DNA from: Bursaphelenchus xylophilus
Taxonomy: Eukaryota > Nematoda > Chromadorea > Rhabditida > Aphelenchoididae
Reading direction: 5' to 3'
DNA length: 64,000 nucleotides
NCBI GenBank assembly: GCA_904066235.2
Contig: CAJFCV020000005.1
Span: 7,311,501 to 7,375,500, forward strand
The stretch's first letter is position 1. Each line of letters starts with the position of its first letter. Positions 1-13,500 of the stretch are shown here, piece after piece. The notes under the pieces are model-generated. The model searched no databases, was not told where the DNA came from, and saw only the letters and a program-made list of their open reading frames with translations. The translations under genes were made by a program, and so were the position numbers.

Positions 1-1614
1 GTCTCTACGGTGCGTACTTTCCGAGATACTGAAAATGGACCTCCGCTACAGTACGCCCAGCTACAGTAACTTTTTCGAAATTTTTTTGTGAAATCGTAAT
101 AAGGGTTCATAGGCAACTAATATTTGAAAGTTTGAACAAAATTGAACAGCTCTGAATTTAACGTCGCAGCTATGCTCGACCCTTAGAAAAAACGTGTTTT
201 AAAAGCTTATTAGAAAAAGGTAATTCAGATAAGGAAACGGCGGAAAATTGAGCGAAAACACGTCTTCAGAATTCTCGGGGTCGCCGGAGGACACCATCAC
301 GTAATTTTAGAGCGGCTCTAAACATCGTGGCTTAAATTTCAATTGAATTCGAGGAATTACAAAGTTCGTTGAAGAAACTTCTACGAACTTTTTAATTCCT
401 TCAAGGGAAGTCATCAAATTTTCTTAAATTTGGCTTCAGTGCTCCAGAGAGCATACACATCAGTAACAAAATTTAATGACATGACCGAGATATTCAGCGA
501 TCTTTATTGACAAAAGGCTGTGGAAAACAGGCAGTAAAAATGTCTGGCCATCCTTCCCCATAAAATCGCCAAACTTGTGTTCCCCAGAAATTTTACTTTC
601 AGTACATGAAGATCTTCCCAAATGCACCCGAAACATGCAACAAGAGTGACGGAAAACCCATTCAAAAGTAGAGTTATTACCCAGAAAGTTAGGCCTAAAA
701 AAGAAAAGACTTGACACCAAAAACAAAGCCATAAATCTGATGAAAAATTTGCAATTTTCTACATTGCTCTTGGCCTCTTTGGCCACATCTGAGTAGTCAC
801 TTAACGGCGATTATCGAGACCTTTAATCAGCTGCCCAAAGAGCCTCAAGGGAAATGTAAAAAATTTGAAATGAGGAAGTTTTTTGAAACGGTTTCTTTTA
901 CATAAATAAGTGTAGGTGATGCTGTATATGGGAAAGGGACGTTCAAAAAATATTTGAAATAAACCCCTTAGGCAATTATCCAAAAAAAAAATTAAATGTG
1001 AAATATTAGGCATTACAATTCTTTCCATTTTGTGTATGAAAGAAACATTTCACAACTACAGATCCAAAAACTTTGATATGGACCGAAGATCAAAAGGGAT
1101 TATAATTTTTTGATGGGAATTTAAAAATAATTTTATCCGAAGCTTTCATCTATCGATATCTGCAATGTTCTTTAGGAAGAATTTGTAGTCTAAAAGATAT
1201 AAAAAGTGTAAAAATTCCACATTTTAATTTTTTAAAATTCCAAAAAAAACGCTTTGAAATAAATAAAGGCAAATTTGATGAAAATAGTCATAGAAAAGAA
1301 GTCCGGGACTTGAATGAAAGGAGGCTTAATTAATTTAAAAATATGAATCGAATTATCATATTACTGGAACACAAATGATAAAAATTTTATTCAAAAAAAT
1401 ATTTCGGATACTACTTGGGACATAGAGTCCGTAAGATTCCTTCGCCGGTGTCGAAATTTTGAGTTGCGGCGCGAAAAACGGGAAGCCTCAAAAAATCAGA
1501 GAAAAACGGACTGTGCAAATTGCATGGACTTTATGTCTCGAGAAGTATCCTGGCCCTTGATTAAAATTATATAAAAAATCTAGAATAAAGTATCCGAAAG
1601 GCTCCATATCCAAT
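1..1614. other. intergenic, no gene recognised
   Basis: AT-rich sequence downstream of the first cotransporter gene. The open frames here are short, lack splice-site support and resemble nothing I know. The sequence ctacagtaac near position 60 resembles short motifs common in nematode noncoding DNA. I see no RNA gene or transposon. Confidence 0.5.
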
Positions 1615-4600
1615 TTAAGAGTAAAAAGTAAGCACACTCTGTTGATTTCCACGCACAAACAGAGTCGGCGGCATGTCCTTGGTCATCAGTTCGAGCCAGG
1701 ACAAGTACAGGGCTCCACTTTTGATGCCCTTCCTTGGAATTGGCATTGAGCTGAAAAGAAGTATTAGAAGTGGGTTCACATCCGGAGGAGTTAATGGGCC
1801 GCTCAGGAACCGCCCTTGTAATCGAGTAATGAGCTTTTTTGAAGTTTTAAATGGCTCAACAAAACGACAAAAAGTTACATTTCGATCAAATAGGGGTTAT
1901 AACGCAATTTTAAAGGCCATAAAACTGCAATGAAATGTGATAAGATGCTTACACAACCACAAGATCAGCCTCAGATGAGTGCTCGCGAAGTAGCTCGGCC
2001 ACTCTCAGCTGGCGGATAGTCCTTTCTTTCTGCAGCTCCAATTCGCTGTCATTTATCATCCCTTCGCCTTCCCCATAGAATGGTCGGATCGAATGCAAAA
2101 AGTTGCGGACTCTAAAAGCAATTTATAAATTACTTGTTACGGTAACCCAACAGATAAAAACACTAATTCTCTTACGTCTCCTGCGACGGCGGTCGCTCAT
2201 GATCATTTATAATGGTCAAATTGGCCACATTAATTCTGAACTTGGCCAAAAGTTCGGCCATACTTTTCTGTTCCTGTTTGATGTCATGAGAGGTGGAGAT
2301 GGAGAAGACACGGAGTTTAGCGTTTTCTAGATACGATTTGGGCTGCGTTAAAAGATATGGGATGAGAAGAGCAAGTCCACCGTCATCATAGAGCCACCAG
2401 ACATCAATAACGCCCTTCTTGATCTTGTCCTTGAATCGGGCCAGAGAGAAGGCAACTTGTCGCTGTTTGGTGGTCATCCGGGAATGCCTAAAGAAAGGTA
2501 TATTAAACTTCGAGCTTGCAGATAATTATAAAAATTTTCTCAATCCGGTGGAGAAAGGACTTTTTTTGCAGCATTTTCTTATTTTAAGCTTAAAAAAACG
2601 CCTACGGTCTTTTCTGCAGAGCATTGACATTCAGCGACAGCTCAAATTTATCGTAATCCAGGCAAGTCTCTTGATCTCCCATCTTCGGATATTTGGTCAT
2701 ACTCTCAGAGAACGGGTTGTACCCATCATCAGAAGTAGTGGTCGTATTAGCGGCATTCTTTCGATCGTCTTGGCTTCTGTTCTTCACAGCACCGATTTGA
2801 CTCATCATTGTCTCGAAATCAAAGCCGAGTTCATCAGAGCGAAGGAGAAGGAGTCCCATTTGATTTTCAAAAGCTTCTCTAAAAATTACCATCAGTTTTA
2901 AAATGAAATGATGTAAAATATAATACAACGAATGTTTTCAGTTGAATAAAGCAAGGGTTGAGAGCGTTACATTTAGACTCAAATCTTACTGTATAATATT
3001 GTAGTACTCGTTCATTTCCTTCAATTTCTCTGGATTCTCGAGCCAATCCTGTTTGAAGCCCATGGCCAATATATTTGGTCTCAGTTTGCCGAGCCCAACT
3101 GTCTGCATCATATTTGCAGCTCCGTTCTTTAAACTCTTGTTTGCTGTGGCTGTATAAAACGCCTTAATATGGCGTTTCTTGAACCAGGCTCTGATTTCAA
3201 TCGCAAATTTCTTATTCAGTTGAGTTACAATCTCACTCTTCTCACAGGGAACCACATAGCCGCAGGTCAAAAGACACGAATCTTTGGTGATATTACTGAA
3301 GAAATCGATCAAAGATGGCCGAGATGCGGGGTTTCCGGTGAGCAAAAGGATCTGCGGACGGTAGTTCTTGACGTGCTCGTCCGTTCTCTCCAATTTGGTG
3401 ACACTTTGAAGGGCATTACGGTAGTTGTGGGCTTGCAAAGTGGAGCCCCAGTTCACTTCTAACAATCAAATAATATGTTTTGAACATTTTAGGACACCTA
3501 CCAGGCTTCCGATGGTGCATGTACAAGAATAAAAGGGCGAAGAAGAAGAAGGTCAACAGAGCAGTAAACCAGTTCATGACAAACATCACTGATATGCAGA
3601 GGATGGCCCCAACCAAACTAACCCACTTATTGTAATACTTGAAGGCTGGCCGGAAACCCGGAGTCTTCGCCATAGAACAATCGAAACACGCGTAGTTAAC
3701 GAGAGCATACGAGCAGAGGAAAAAGTTTGAAATAATTGGAGCAATCAGGTTTAAGTCACCTAAAAAATCATTATTTTTGAACATTTCTTACCAATCCCAA
3801 TGATAAGACAGCAGATAATAAAAGTCAGAGCGTATGCCCTGCGGGGTTCTTCATCTTTTCCAAAGGTCTTGGCAAAATATTTGATGTATGGGAAGAGTTT
3901 ATCGTTACAGACGGCCTGAAAGAATAAAAAATTACCTTATATTACTTTAGTCATCAAATAAACCAAGATTAATATATAATAATATAAAGTTCAGACCTGG
4001 AAAACCTTTGGAGCTCCGACCAAACTGGCCAAAGCCGAACTCAAGGAAGATGTCAAGATACCAGCAGTGATCAAGGGACCCCACAGACTGCCCATCTCAA
4101 TGATCTGGAAGTAATTCATCAATCCGTAGGGACAAGTGCTATTCTGTGCACATTGGGGCTCAAAGTAAGCTGCCCATGGGCGCTTCGGAGCGAACAATCC
4201 ATTCTCTTGAGCAAGCGTCTGATTGGCAACAGCTGTAAGTAAGACTGGAACGTGGACTCCGTCAGCATCTCGGACTACTGTAGCCCCAGTACAGAAGACA
4301 AGGAGCATGTAAATAACCGTGGTGAAAGCAATCGACAGCAGTGTTCCTCTGGGAATCGCTTTCTAAAATAGGGTTGAAATGCAAGGACATATGCAATACC
4401 TGTGGATTAGCCAAATCTCCAGAGATATTCGCGCCGGCCATGATGCCAGTAGCGGCCGGGAAATAAATCGAAAAAGTTTGGAAAAACCCATAACCATCGC
4501 GAAATACCGGCCAGAAATTGTCTTTGATGGTATCGACGCTATATCCAGTCAATCCTCGAAGTCGCAGGTCTTCGGAAGGCGGCAAGAAAGTGCCAATGAA

Positions 4601-6285
4601 GTAATCACCGATCGCCATGAATTGGACTCCCAACAGAACCACTTGCATTTTACTTTCGAATCCAGTTCCGATAAAGACAATTGTAATCAAAATCAGTGCG
4701 GCTACTGTAAATTATTTTTTTGTTTAATTTGAACGCTGTAGGACAGTTACTTACACAATCCCATCAATCTGACATCATTCAGACCCCCATCGATAAACTG
4801 AATTCCATATTCCTTGAGCAGATCTCTCATGGTCTCCGCAAAGCCCACAATGTACATTGCAGCACCCACGGCATTGGCCAACGAAAAGATGAGCCCGATG
4901 GAACCTCCAAACTCAGGACCAAGTGATCTGGATATCAGGAAATATGCTCCCCCGCCCTTGACATCTCCATTTGTACATATTGCGCATGTCGAAAGGGCAG
5001 TAATCGTGGTGACAACGGAGGCCAGAATAACTATTCCATTTCCCATTACAATCCCGGCTTGACCTGCGACCCAGGCCACACGGATGTAGAGAATAACGCC
5101 AAAAATACTCTGGATACAGCGGACAAGAACACCGATGATCCAGCCAAACTTTTGAGGGCCTTGACGGGGCTTTTGACCAGGAGCTAAAACAAGGTCGATA
5201 ATTTTGCTTTGCATAGCCATAATTTATGGCTGCAACTTACGTGGAGTAGGGCCAGGTGGAGCGGCATATTTCCTGCCCTGAGGGCCTTTTAGCACCGAAC
5301 TAACGAAATTCTCAGTCTTCGAGGCTTTTGATGTTGTTTCAGTGAAGTTCAAAGCATCATCCACTTGCTTTTGAGCGTTCTTCTAAAACATTTCTTGCCA
5401 CTCCAAAACTAATCTCCCTTACTTCAAACTCATCCAACGCCTCAATCGTATCTCCAGCCATAAGTTGGGTCAGTGTGGGTCGGGTACTCCCAATGTCAAT
5501 GGAATTACGATAATTCTCGACCACCGGCGGGCGATCCAATGAGTTTTGGTTGGCATTGATGAGAATGTGGTTATCCCAATAATTCGTAAATCTCCGGCCT
5601 TTTTGATGACTCGGAGGCTTCGGTTGATTGGGTTCATCATAAGGGGAAGTTGGCGGAGAAGGGTCCGTATTTCGGAGGTAAGAGGAGAGAGATGGGGACA
5701 ACGAGAGCTGGAAAAGGGAGTAGGAATCCTACAGGATTTACAGAACCGGCCGCTGAGACTTTTTTAAATTGTTTTGCTCATAACTCGAGGATCATCACGA
5801 CAAATAAATTTCCAAAGTCTGTATTGCCTTAGGTCTTCACGCAGACCGTAAATTACTGCTGCATTGATTAAATCAAAGCCGTCTTTAAGAAATAAAAATA
5901 CTAACCGCCTGAGGCAATCTAAATCTACGAAACCTTTATGGCCTGAAAAAAGACACCCCACAATCATTTTCATAAAAATCTCTTTTAAAATAAACCACTA
6001 TTTCTGGAGTTAAAAACAAAATTTGAGTCTCAATGACCGGCCCTGTAGAAGCCCTTTTACCTCAGTCGGCCCCCTTGGATCATCGCAGACATCAATTTGG
6101 ATGTTATGAGTGCCACTGCTATCTTCAGGACTTGTTGAATTTACCTGAATCAATATCTGATAATTATAATCAAAAAAACTTATGCATTAGAGCTTTTTTA
6201 AAATCCTATCAACTCTATTAGAATCTCCCCAACTTACCGTAAACTTATCGCGAACCGCCTCACTCTCGTCATCGGAGTGGGCCAT
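1615..6285 (-). CDS. Na-K-Cl cotransporter (SLC12A1/2/3-like), paralogue A
   Basis: Predicted electroneutral cation-chloride cotransporter of the plasma membrane, Na-dependent branch, 1101 aa. Thirteen exons join in phase: 6285-6238, 5707-5423, 5382-5241, 5183-4755, 4704-4400, 4362-3997, 3915-3792, 3759-3502, 3458-2990, 2878-2606, 2487-2176, 2111-1953, 1750-1615. The start is the ATG at 6285, followed by a 16-codon exon with a good donor. Family marks include [17 protein letters not shown] (TM1), [48 protein letters not shown] (the SS pair matches the sodium-site region of NKCC-type members) and the C-terminal [10 protein letters not shown]. The N-terminal YRNS...RP.L..L block aligns with the phospho-regulatory segment of NKCC proteins. 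The N-terminus is shorter than in paralogue B, and the exon 1/2 junction reads KFTL, not RFxV. It lies 1.27 kb downstream of B, a spacing too wide for a typical nematode operon. Assignment to NKCC over KCC is firm; NKCC versus NCC is not resolvable by eye. Confidence 0.94.
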
Positions 6286-7556
6286 TCTTTTCGACGTGCT
6301 TTTTTCTCCTCCACCAGCTATTTATATGACCCGTCAAACCGAACATTTTGTTTCCTCGAAGCTTCGAGTTGAGCCCTCCAACAATAACAGAAACCCGCGC
6401 TAAACGCTGTGGGAGAGATTTGGAAATGGGTATTAGAAAGGCATGGTAATGCTCTTATCGCTGCGCAGACTGTAATGTAACCGTTGAAGTCACCTTTGAG
6501 CCTAGGGTTAAGGATTAGAGGGAAGGGCGAAGAACGGAGATCATCGATGGGAATTCTAGAGAAATCGGCCATTTATTGAAAATGTTAGGAAAATCGAGTT
6601 TCGAGGAAGTGGATTTCTGGTATCATACGGAGTAGAAACAGGCCATGAAAAATGCAACCTCAAATTAGTTTTGGCTGAATTATGAAAAGCATTTTTTATT
6701 TTTATCTCAGTGTAGCACCATAAGGACGAGAAGAAAATGTTAAAGTCACCATCGTATCTTATCGTAAATTGATAGAGCTGTTTCTGAGATTTTTTCAAAT
6801 CTAAAAAATTTATGCATTTTTTATAGATTGCTGCCTAAAATAATTTTCGAAATTTAGCAAAAGTTGATTTATAAAACTACATGGTAATGGCTATCGTATC
6901 TTACCATGAAATTGCTTTACAAGTTCAATCTAGCTGTAAGACTTTATGCTTTCCAAAACTTGTCTTACTTCAGTCATCACTTTTTCAACACAATTTTAAC
7001 TCTTATGCCCTTTTGTTTGCCCATCATAATACCGGTATTCTTTTGCCTACTACTGTATCATGCCTTCAATACAATACACGCGCTTCTCTTTTTTTCGTAT
7101 ATCCAATAATTTGTTTACATTTCTTTCAAATTCAAATCTCCCACTGTGATTTCTTTTTTGTAAAAAAAGAATTGAATAACGTTATCTGACAGTTTTTTCT
7201 ACACGATTCCTTGCAACACCATCATCGAAAAGTTTACTCCCCTGCTCCACCTTACTTGCTGTCTGATAAATGGGATTTGTAATGAATAATATCAGCGTCT
7301 TAAGTGCAATTAACAAAGGATTGGATGCCTGTGGTCTGAAAATCTCAGAGATAACTCAATCAGGTACCCCAGTAAATAAACGGGTGCCCCTTTAAAACCA
7401 CATTAAATATCATCATTACAACTACGATCAGTGGTAATAGTTTACTCTGCTGAGATCACATTATTCAGAACTTAAAATTATTGTGAGGACCCTATCCAAT
7501 ATTGTACATGAGCAAAGGCATTGGGAACAACCGTAAGAAAAGTCGATTTGATATGT
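6286..7556. other. spacer between the two cotransporter genes
   Basis: About 1.27 kb separating the stop of paralogue B from the start of paralogue A. It should hold B's 3' UTR and A's promoter. No strong polypyrimidine-AG acceptor precedes the A start codon, so A does not look trans-spliced close to its ATG. Open frames here are unsupported. Confidence 0.45.
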
Positions 7557-10500
7557 CTAGGAGTAGAAAGTAAGGACGGATTGTTGGTTTCCTCTAACCA
7601 GTAGAGTGGGGGGAAGATCCCGGGTCATCATATCCAACCAGGAAAGATAGAGACAGCCCGAGGTTACACCTTTTCTGGGGATTGGCATGGATAATATAAT
7701 TAAATCAGCTTCTTCAGAGTGCTCCCTCAGGAGCTCCGAGATTCTTAATTGTCTCATCGTTCGGTCCTTTTGATTTGCAAGTTCGGAATCAGTGATTAAA
7801 GGGGGTTTATCGCCTCGGAATGGCTCGATTTGATCGTTGAACTTTTGGATCCTAAAGTTAAAATAACAAAAATGGAAAAAGAACACATAGGCTTCAAAAC
7901 CATTTCCCGGAGGTAAAACACGTCTTTAAATATATACTTACGTCTCTTTTCTCGGCTTTCTCCCGACATCCGGGAGTACTGTGATGTCAGAAAATTGAAT
8001 TCTGAACTTGCTCAACAACGCGACCATGGCACGATGTTCAAGTTGAAGACCGGACGCAGAAGTCGAGATAGTAAAAAGCCTCAGGGTAGCATTTTCAAGA
8101 TAAGACTTGGGCTGGGTCAATAGATACGGCACTAGCAATGATAACCCTCCATCATCGTAAAGCCACCAGACATCGATCACACCCTTTTTCACTTTCCTTT
8201 GGAACTTGTTAATCGAAAATAGAAGGTCTTTCTGAGCAGAAGTAAGCCGTCGCGAGCTGAAATCAACAACATTTTAGGAGAAATATCAATTTTTGGTAGG
8301 TGTAACATCAAAAGTGATCAAGTGTAATGTAAAGATTAGTGAGTTACAAGAACTATGAATTACTCAAGGGGAAATGACCTCAAACACAAGTCAGAACAGG
8401 ACAAAAACCTATGTTATGAATGCTTTACATACGTTCTAAGAGTAAATAGATTTCCGTATTCGTTCTTGTTGGTCCTAGAATTGAAAAGATAGGGTTATTC
8501 TTGGAGATTACAATATAATTTATTAGAATTTGAGTAGCTTCTTACTTTCTTCTTCTCACACTCTTCTTTTTATCGTCAGGTTCAGTGATTTCGAAGTTGA
8601 CTTTTCTTCCCTCTTCCAGTTTACTCAAATCAACAGTACTGACGTCAGTTGTCTTTTTCTCGGGATCTTCACTGCTCTCATCGTCTTCGTACTCCTCTTG
8701 TGATGAAATGTAGTCGTCATCTATGGGCGCTTGGCTTTCTCGGAAGGAGCCTACAAGAACATAAAAGTTACAGGGATCATTTCCATGCGCCCCACAACAA
8801 TACTTTTTACCGCCAAAAAATATTGGCATTCTGCAGCAATAAAGTTGCATAAAATTGAACAAAATCCGATGTAAAACGTTTATACGATTTGCAAAGTTTC
8901 CAATTTTTTGTAAGTTTTTTTACTCCTTTCCCTTTCAAAATTTAGGTTTTATTCAACTTTACCTACTACAATGTTGGAGACATCCTCAAACTTACTGTTG
9001 TTGGAGCTCAATCCCTTCGAAGACCCTTCCCGGAGCCCCAGATTGACATGAGATGAATTGTTTCGATTATCTCCAAGTGGATTCACATTCACACTTCCCG
9101 TGGAGGAGTTGACTTGAGTTGAGAGAGCATTAGCTGCTGTTAAAGCCAAAGATTTATCGGAAATATTGGGTCGAATGGGTACACTGCTGAGATCAGGCAG
9201 CTTCAGTCTGTTGGTATCTCCAATGTTGTGAGTTCTCATCATTTCACTAAAGTCTAGACCTCCAGAATTCGCGCGAAGAATCATAATTCCCAGATTCGCA
9301 TCAAATGCATCTCTAAAATAAGGTCGAAAATAAAAATTAGATAGTATAAAAGACGTACTGGATGATTCCGAAGTATTCTTGAAGTCCGGCGACACTAGAG
9401 GCCCCTCTTTCTAGCCAATCTTGCTTGAATCCCATAGCCAAAACGTTGGGACGAAGTCGACCCAGACCAGCAGATTGGATTAGAGATTGAACTCCAGCTC
9501 GAAGAGAGGTGTTGGCGATCGAAATGTAGAACGATTTGACGTGTCGCTTCTTGAGCCATGATCTGAGCTGGTCGTTGAGCTTTCGTAACATTGCAAACAC
9601 TTGATCCGAAGGATTATACTAAAAAAGATCAACAGGGTTAATATAATATGCATAAAAATTGTGGATGATTTGGAGGTTAATTAGATTAAATTTTTTTTGC
9701 TTACAGGTACTACATATCCACATATCATCAGACTCGTGTCTTTTGTGATATTACTCACAAAATCGACCAAACTTGGGCGAGCTGCGGGATTTCCGGTCAA
9801 TACCAATATCTGAGGTCGATAATTTTTGACGTGTTCATCGGTATTTTCTAATCTTGTTACTGCATGTAAGGCGTTTCGGTATGAGTGCGCTTGAGTTGAG
9901 GATCCCCAGTTTACATCTGTAGGAATTATATTGTACTAGATGGTCATGAAGAAAAGGGCAAAAAGTGAGTTTAAAATAAACGAACCTGGCTTTCGATGCG
10001 ACAAATACATAAAGAGCAATGCGAAGAAGAAAAATGTCAGCAATGCCGTAAACCAAGATACGATAAACATGACCGTAACACACATAATCGCTCCCAACAG
10101 AGATACCCACATATTATAGTACTTGAAGGCTGGTCGGAAGCCCGGAGAGTGGGCAAAAGAATTATCAAAGCATGCGTAGTTGATTAAGGCATAGGAGCAG
10201 AGGAAAAAGTTGGATATAATTGGGGCTATCGCGTTCAAATCTCCCACCAAAACGATCAGCATTGCAAGAACAAAGGCCAAGAAATAAGCCCGTCTTGGCT
10301 CGTCGTCTTTGCCACTTCCTTGTCCAAAATATGTGATATAAGGGAAGAGTCCGTCCTTGCAAACAGCTTGGAACACCTTGGGGGCACTGACCAGCGACGC
10401 CAACGCCGAACTCAGCGAGGCGGCGAAGATGCCACAAGTGATCAAGGGACCCCAAAAAGAGCCCGTTTCCATGATTTGAAAGTAATTCTGAAGTCCATAA

Positions 10501-13500
10501 GGGCAGGTACTGTTGACAGCACAGCTTGGGAGGAGATATGAGGCCAATGGTTGTGGATTTGGAAGGCCATAAGAGCCGGATATTGTACTGGAATTTGAGG
10601 ATGATATCAGATGTGGAAGATGGATTCCATCGGCATCCCGAACAGCCGTTGAGCCAGTAACGAGGATCAAAAAGAAGTAGATGACCGTAGTAAACGCGAT
10701 GGCTATCAAAGTGCCTAAGGGAATCGCCTTCTGGGGGTCTGTGAGGTCGCCGGAAATGTTGGCACCGGCCATTATTCCAGTTGCTGCGGGAAAATAGATG
10801 GAGAAAACCGAGAAAAAATTGTGGCCATCGCGGAATTGAGGAAGCAGGTTCTCTTTCAAAGTGTAATCTGGAAATAAAATTATCAAAATCGGTATCAAAA
10901 AATAAAATTTTACATTATACATGATGATAATATAACTTTTGAAATATCTGACTTACAACTATATCCAGTGATCCCTCGAAGTTGTTGAGCATGTGTTGGT
11001 GGTAAAAATGATCCAACAAAATAGTTTACAATTGATAAGAGTAGTACCACAAGTAACCCCATTTGCATTTTGCTTTCAAAATCAGTTCCGATAAAAATAA
11101 TTCCCATCAAGATGACACAGGTGACTAAAAACGAAATAATTGTGTCAGACACAACTTACTGAGGCCAACAACTCGGACATCGTTCATTTCCCCATCGATT
11201 ATCATGACTCCATATTCTCGCATCAGATCTCGCACTGTCTCCGCAAATCCAACTATGTACATTGCGGCGCCGACAGCATTGGCCACAGAGAATATAAGGC
11301 CAATTGAACCGCCGAACTCAGGCCCCAATGATCTGGAGATCAAGAAATATGCCCCGCCCCCTTTTACTTCTCCATTTGTGCAAATTGCACAGGTGGAAAG
11401 AGCGGTTATGGTGGTTACGGTAGACGCGAGGAAGACAACCATCTCGCCTAAGGCTATTCCGGCTTGGCCACTCACCCAGGACACGCGAAGGTACAGGATG
11501 ACACCAAAAATGTTGAGAACGCATCTGAAAATGAAGAAATTTATTCTTTGCACAGTGCATTTTGAATTCACGTTTGGCTTGCACCGTGCAGAACGGATTG
11601 AACCGCACAATGCATCGGCAAAACAGTAGTAACAATGCAAATCGCGATTCTTACCTGAAAAAGACGCCCTCGATCCATCCGAACTTCTTCCTGGGCGTGT
11701 TTACTTTGGGATTTATCTTAACCGGCGATGATTCAATCAACGGGATCACCAGATCTTTCTCCTCTACCGTTTTCTTTCTATTTTTCTTTTTCTCTTTTTC
11801 TTTGTCCTCTTCCAATAACTTGGCCTCACTCAAACATTCGTGAGAGAGATGTTGATCGACCAGATCCTCGTTTTGTTTTTGGAAATCCTTGACTTCATCC
11901 GCTTTTTCTCCATGAAGGAGCTCCAACATTGATGGGCGGTGGGCGCAGGGACCCGTTTCATCGGTCGAATTTCGATAAAAATCAAGTAATGGAGGGTGGT
12001 CGAGGGTTTTTTGATACCTGAAAAAATCGTCAAAACTTTACTTAAAAAAGCGAATTTTACATAAAATTCATTTCGGCATAACGTGGCTTAAAAGTTTCAG
12101 GAATTCCTTGCAAAATCCCAATCTCCAGTGCCCATAAATTCTGGCAAAATTTAACCCTAAAGTCATCACAGATACATACAAAAACTCGCTCCCAAAAACT
12201 GCTCAAAATTACCTCCAGCTTTTCAAATTAGCAGTAATAGTATTCTCGACGCCGCTTCCACTCCCAATCGTGATGTTTGGATCATCTTCCTCCTCTCCGA
12301 CATCAAATTGAACCCCGCGAGGAACTGTCCCAGATGCCGTAATGGTGTCATCGTTGTTATTATTGTTGATAGGCTCGCTTTTTTCTTTAGGCAACGGCTG
12401 AAAATTGCAGATGGATGAGTTAAAAAAGATTTAGAACCAAACCTTACCTTTTTGATCTCTTTATTATTGTTGAGAATTGGTTCTGTGGGAAAATTTGGCG
12501 CCGACGCTTTCCTGAGGGCCTGCGGCAATGGCTGTTCATCTCGAGGACTCCCTGCGGACTGATCTGAATCCAAATTGGCGATATTACTGGATGAGGGGGT
12601 CACCTGAAGGAAGGGCAACATAAATGGATGTACAGCTATGAAATGAGACTTTGGATTGTCTGAAAGTCTTTCATACTAAGTGCATACGTATAACCTATTA
12701 AATTGGCGTATTTGCCTTTTTATGGGCAGAAAGGAAGTTCCCAAAATTCAGTTCTGAGATCTCAATTTCAGAAAACTTTCGTCGCAAACGAAAGTAAAAA
12801 AAAAATAAAAAAATTACTTATTACAAAAATTTAACCCAAAATTTTCCCTTCTACATCACAATTCCCCGGAATAATCCTACATAAAACCTGTTGCTGAGCT
12901 TCCTCGTGCGTCCATCGCCGTTCTCAGGTACCGTAAGCCCATTCCCATTCATTTTCCCACGGTCCAAACTACGAATATTCAAAGAATGATCCGAAAAACC
13001 TGCTCGAAGAGGTCGGAGTCAAGTGTTAAAATCTCGAAAACAGTGGTGACGTCACGGCTTTTGAACTCGGAACTGGCCAAACGCAGATTCATATCGAATA
13101 TAAAGCAATATTTAAATGAATTGGGCGTCAGAAAGTAAGGAATTTCAATTAAATTTCGAAAGGAACGCCATTTTTATGAAATGAACTGTCTAACAGTGAC
13201 AATAAAAAAGTAAAAGAAAACACCTCAGGGCATAAGGACGAAAGAATTTTATGATTTTACGCAAATTTTAAAATGGAAATGTTGTTCACAAATCACAAAA
13301 AATGGGTCTAAAGTTACATAAGACCTAAAGTAATAGAAGAAATGCCAAAAAAAGTTAATTTCATCGTCAAATGTACACTTACAGACGTAACTGAGTAAAT
13401 ATAAAAGTGGAGGAGTGACGTATTATTGAGGAGACTTGTCGAGAATGAGTTTGAAGATATCATTTTATGGAGTTGATGCTATAAATTATGATAAATCGCC

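Noticed and set aside
1673..4926. Plus-strand frames across cotransporter A
   Set aside because: Reverse shadows of the cotransporter exons, with no recognisable product.
13005..13185. Possible extra first exon on the minus strand starting [10 protein letters not shown] and ending DSDLFEQ
   Set aside because: The frame is open and would read LFEQV with the second exon, but the only donor there is GTTTTT, which is poor, and the RF of the motif is absent.
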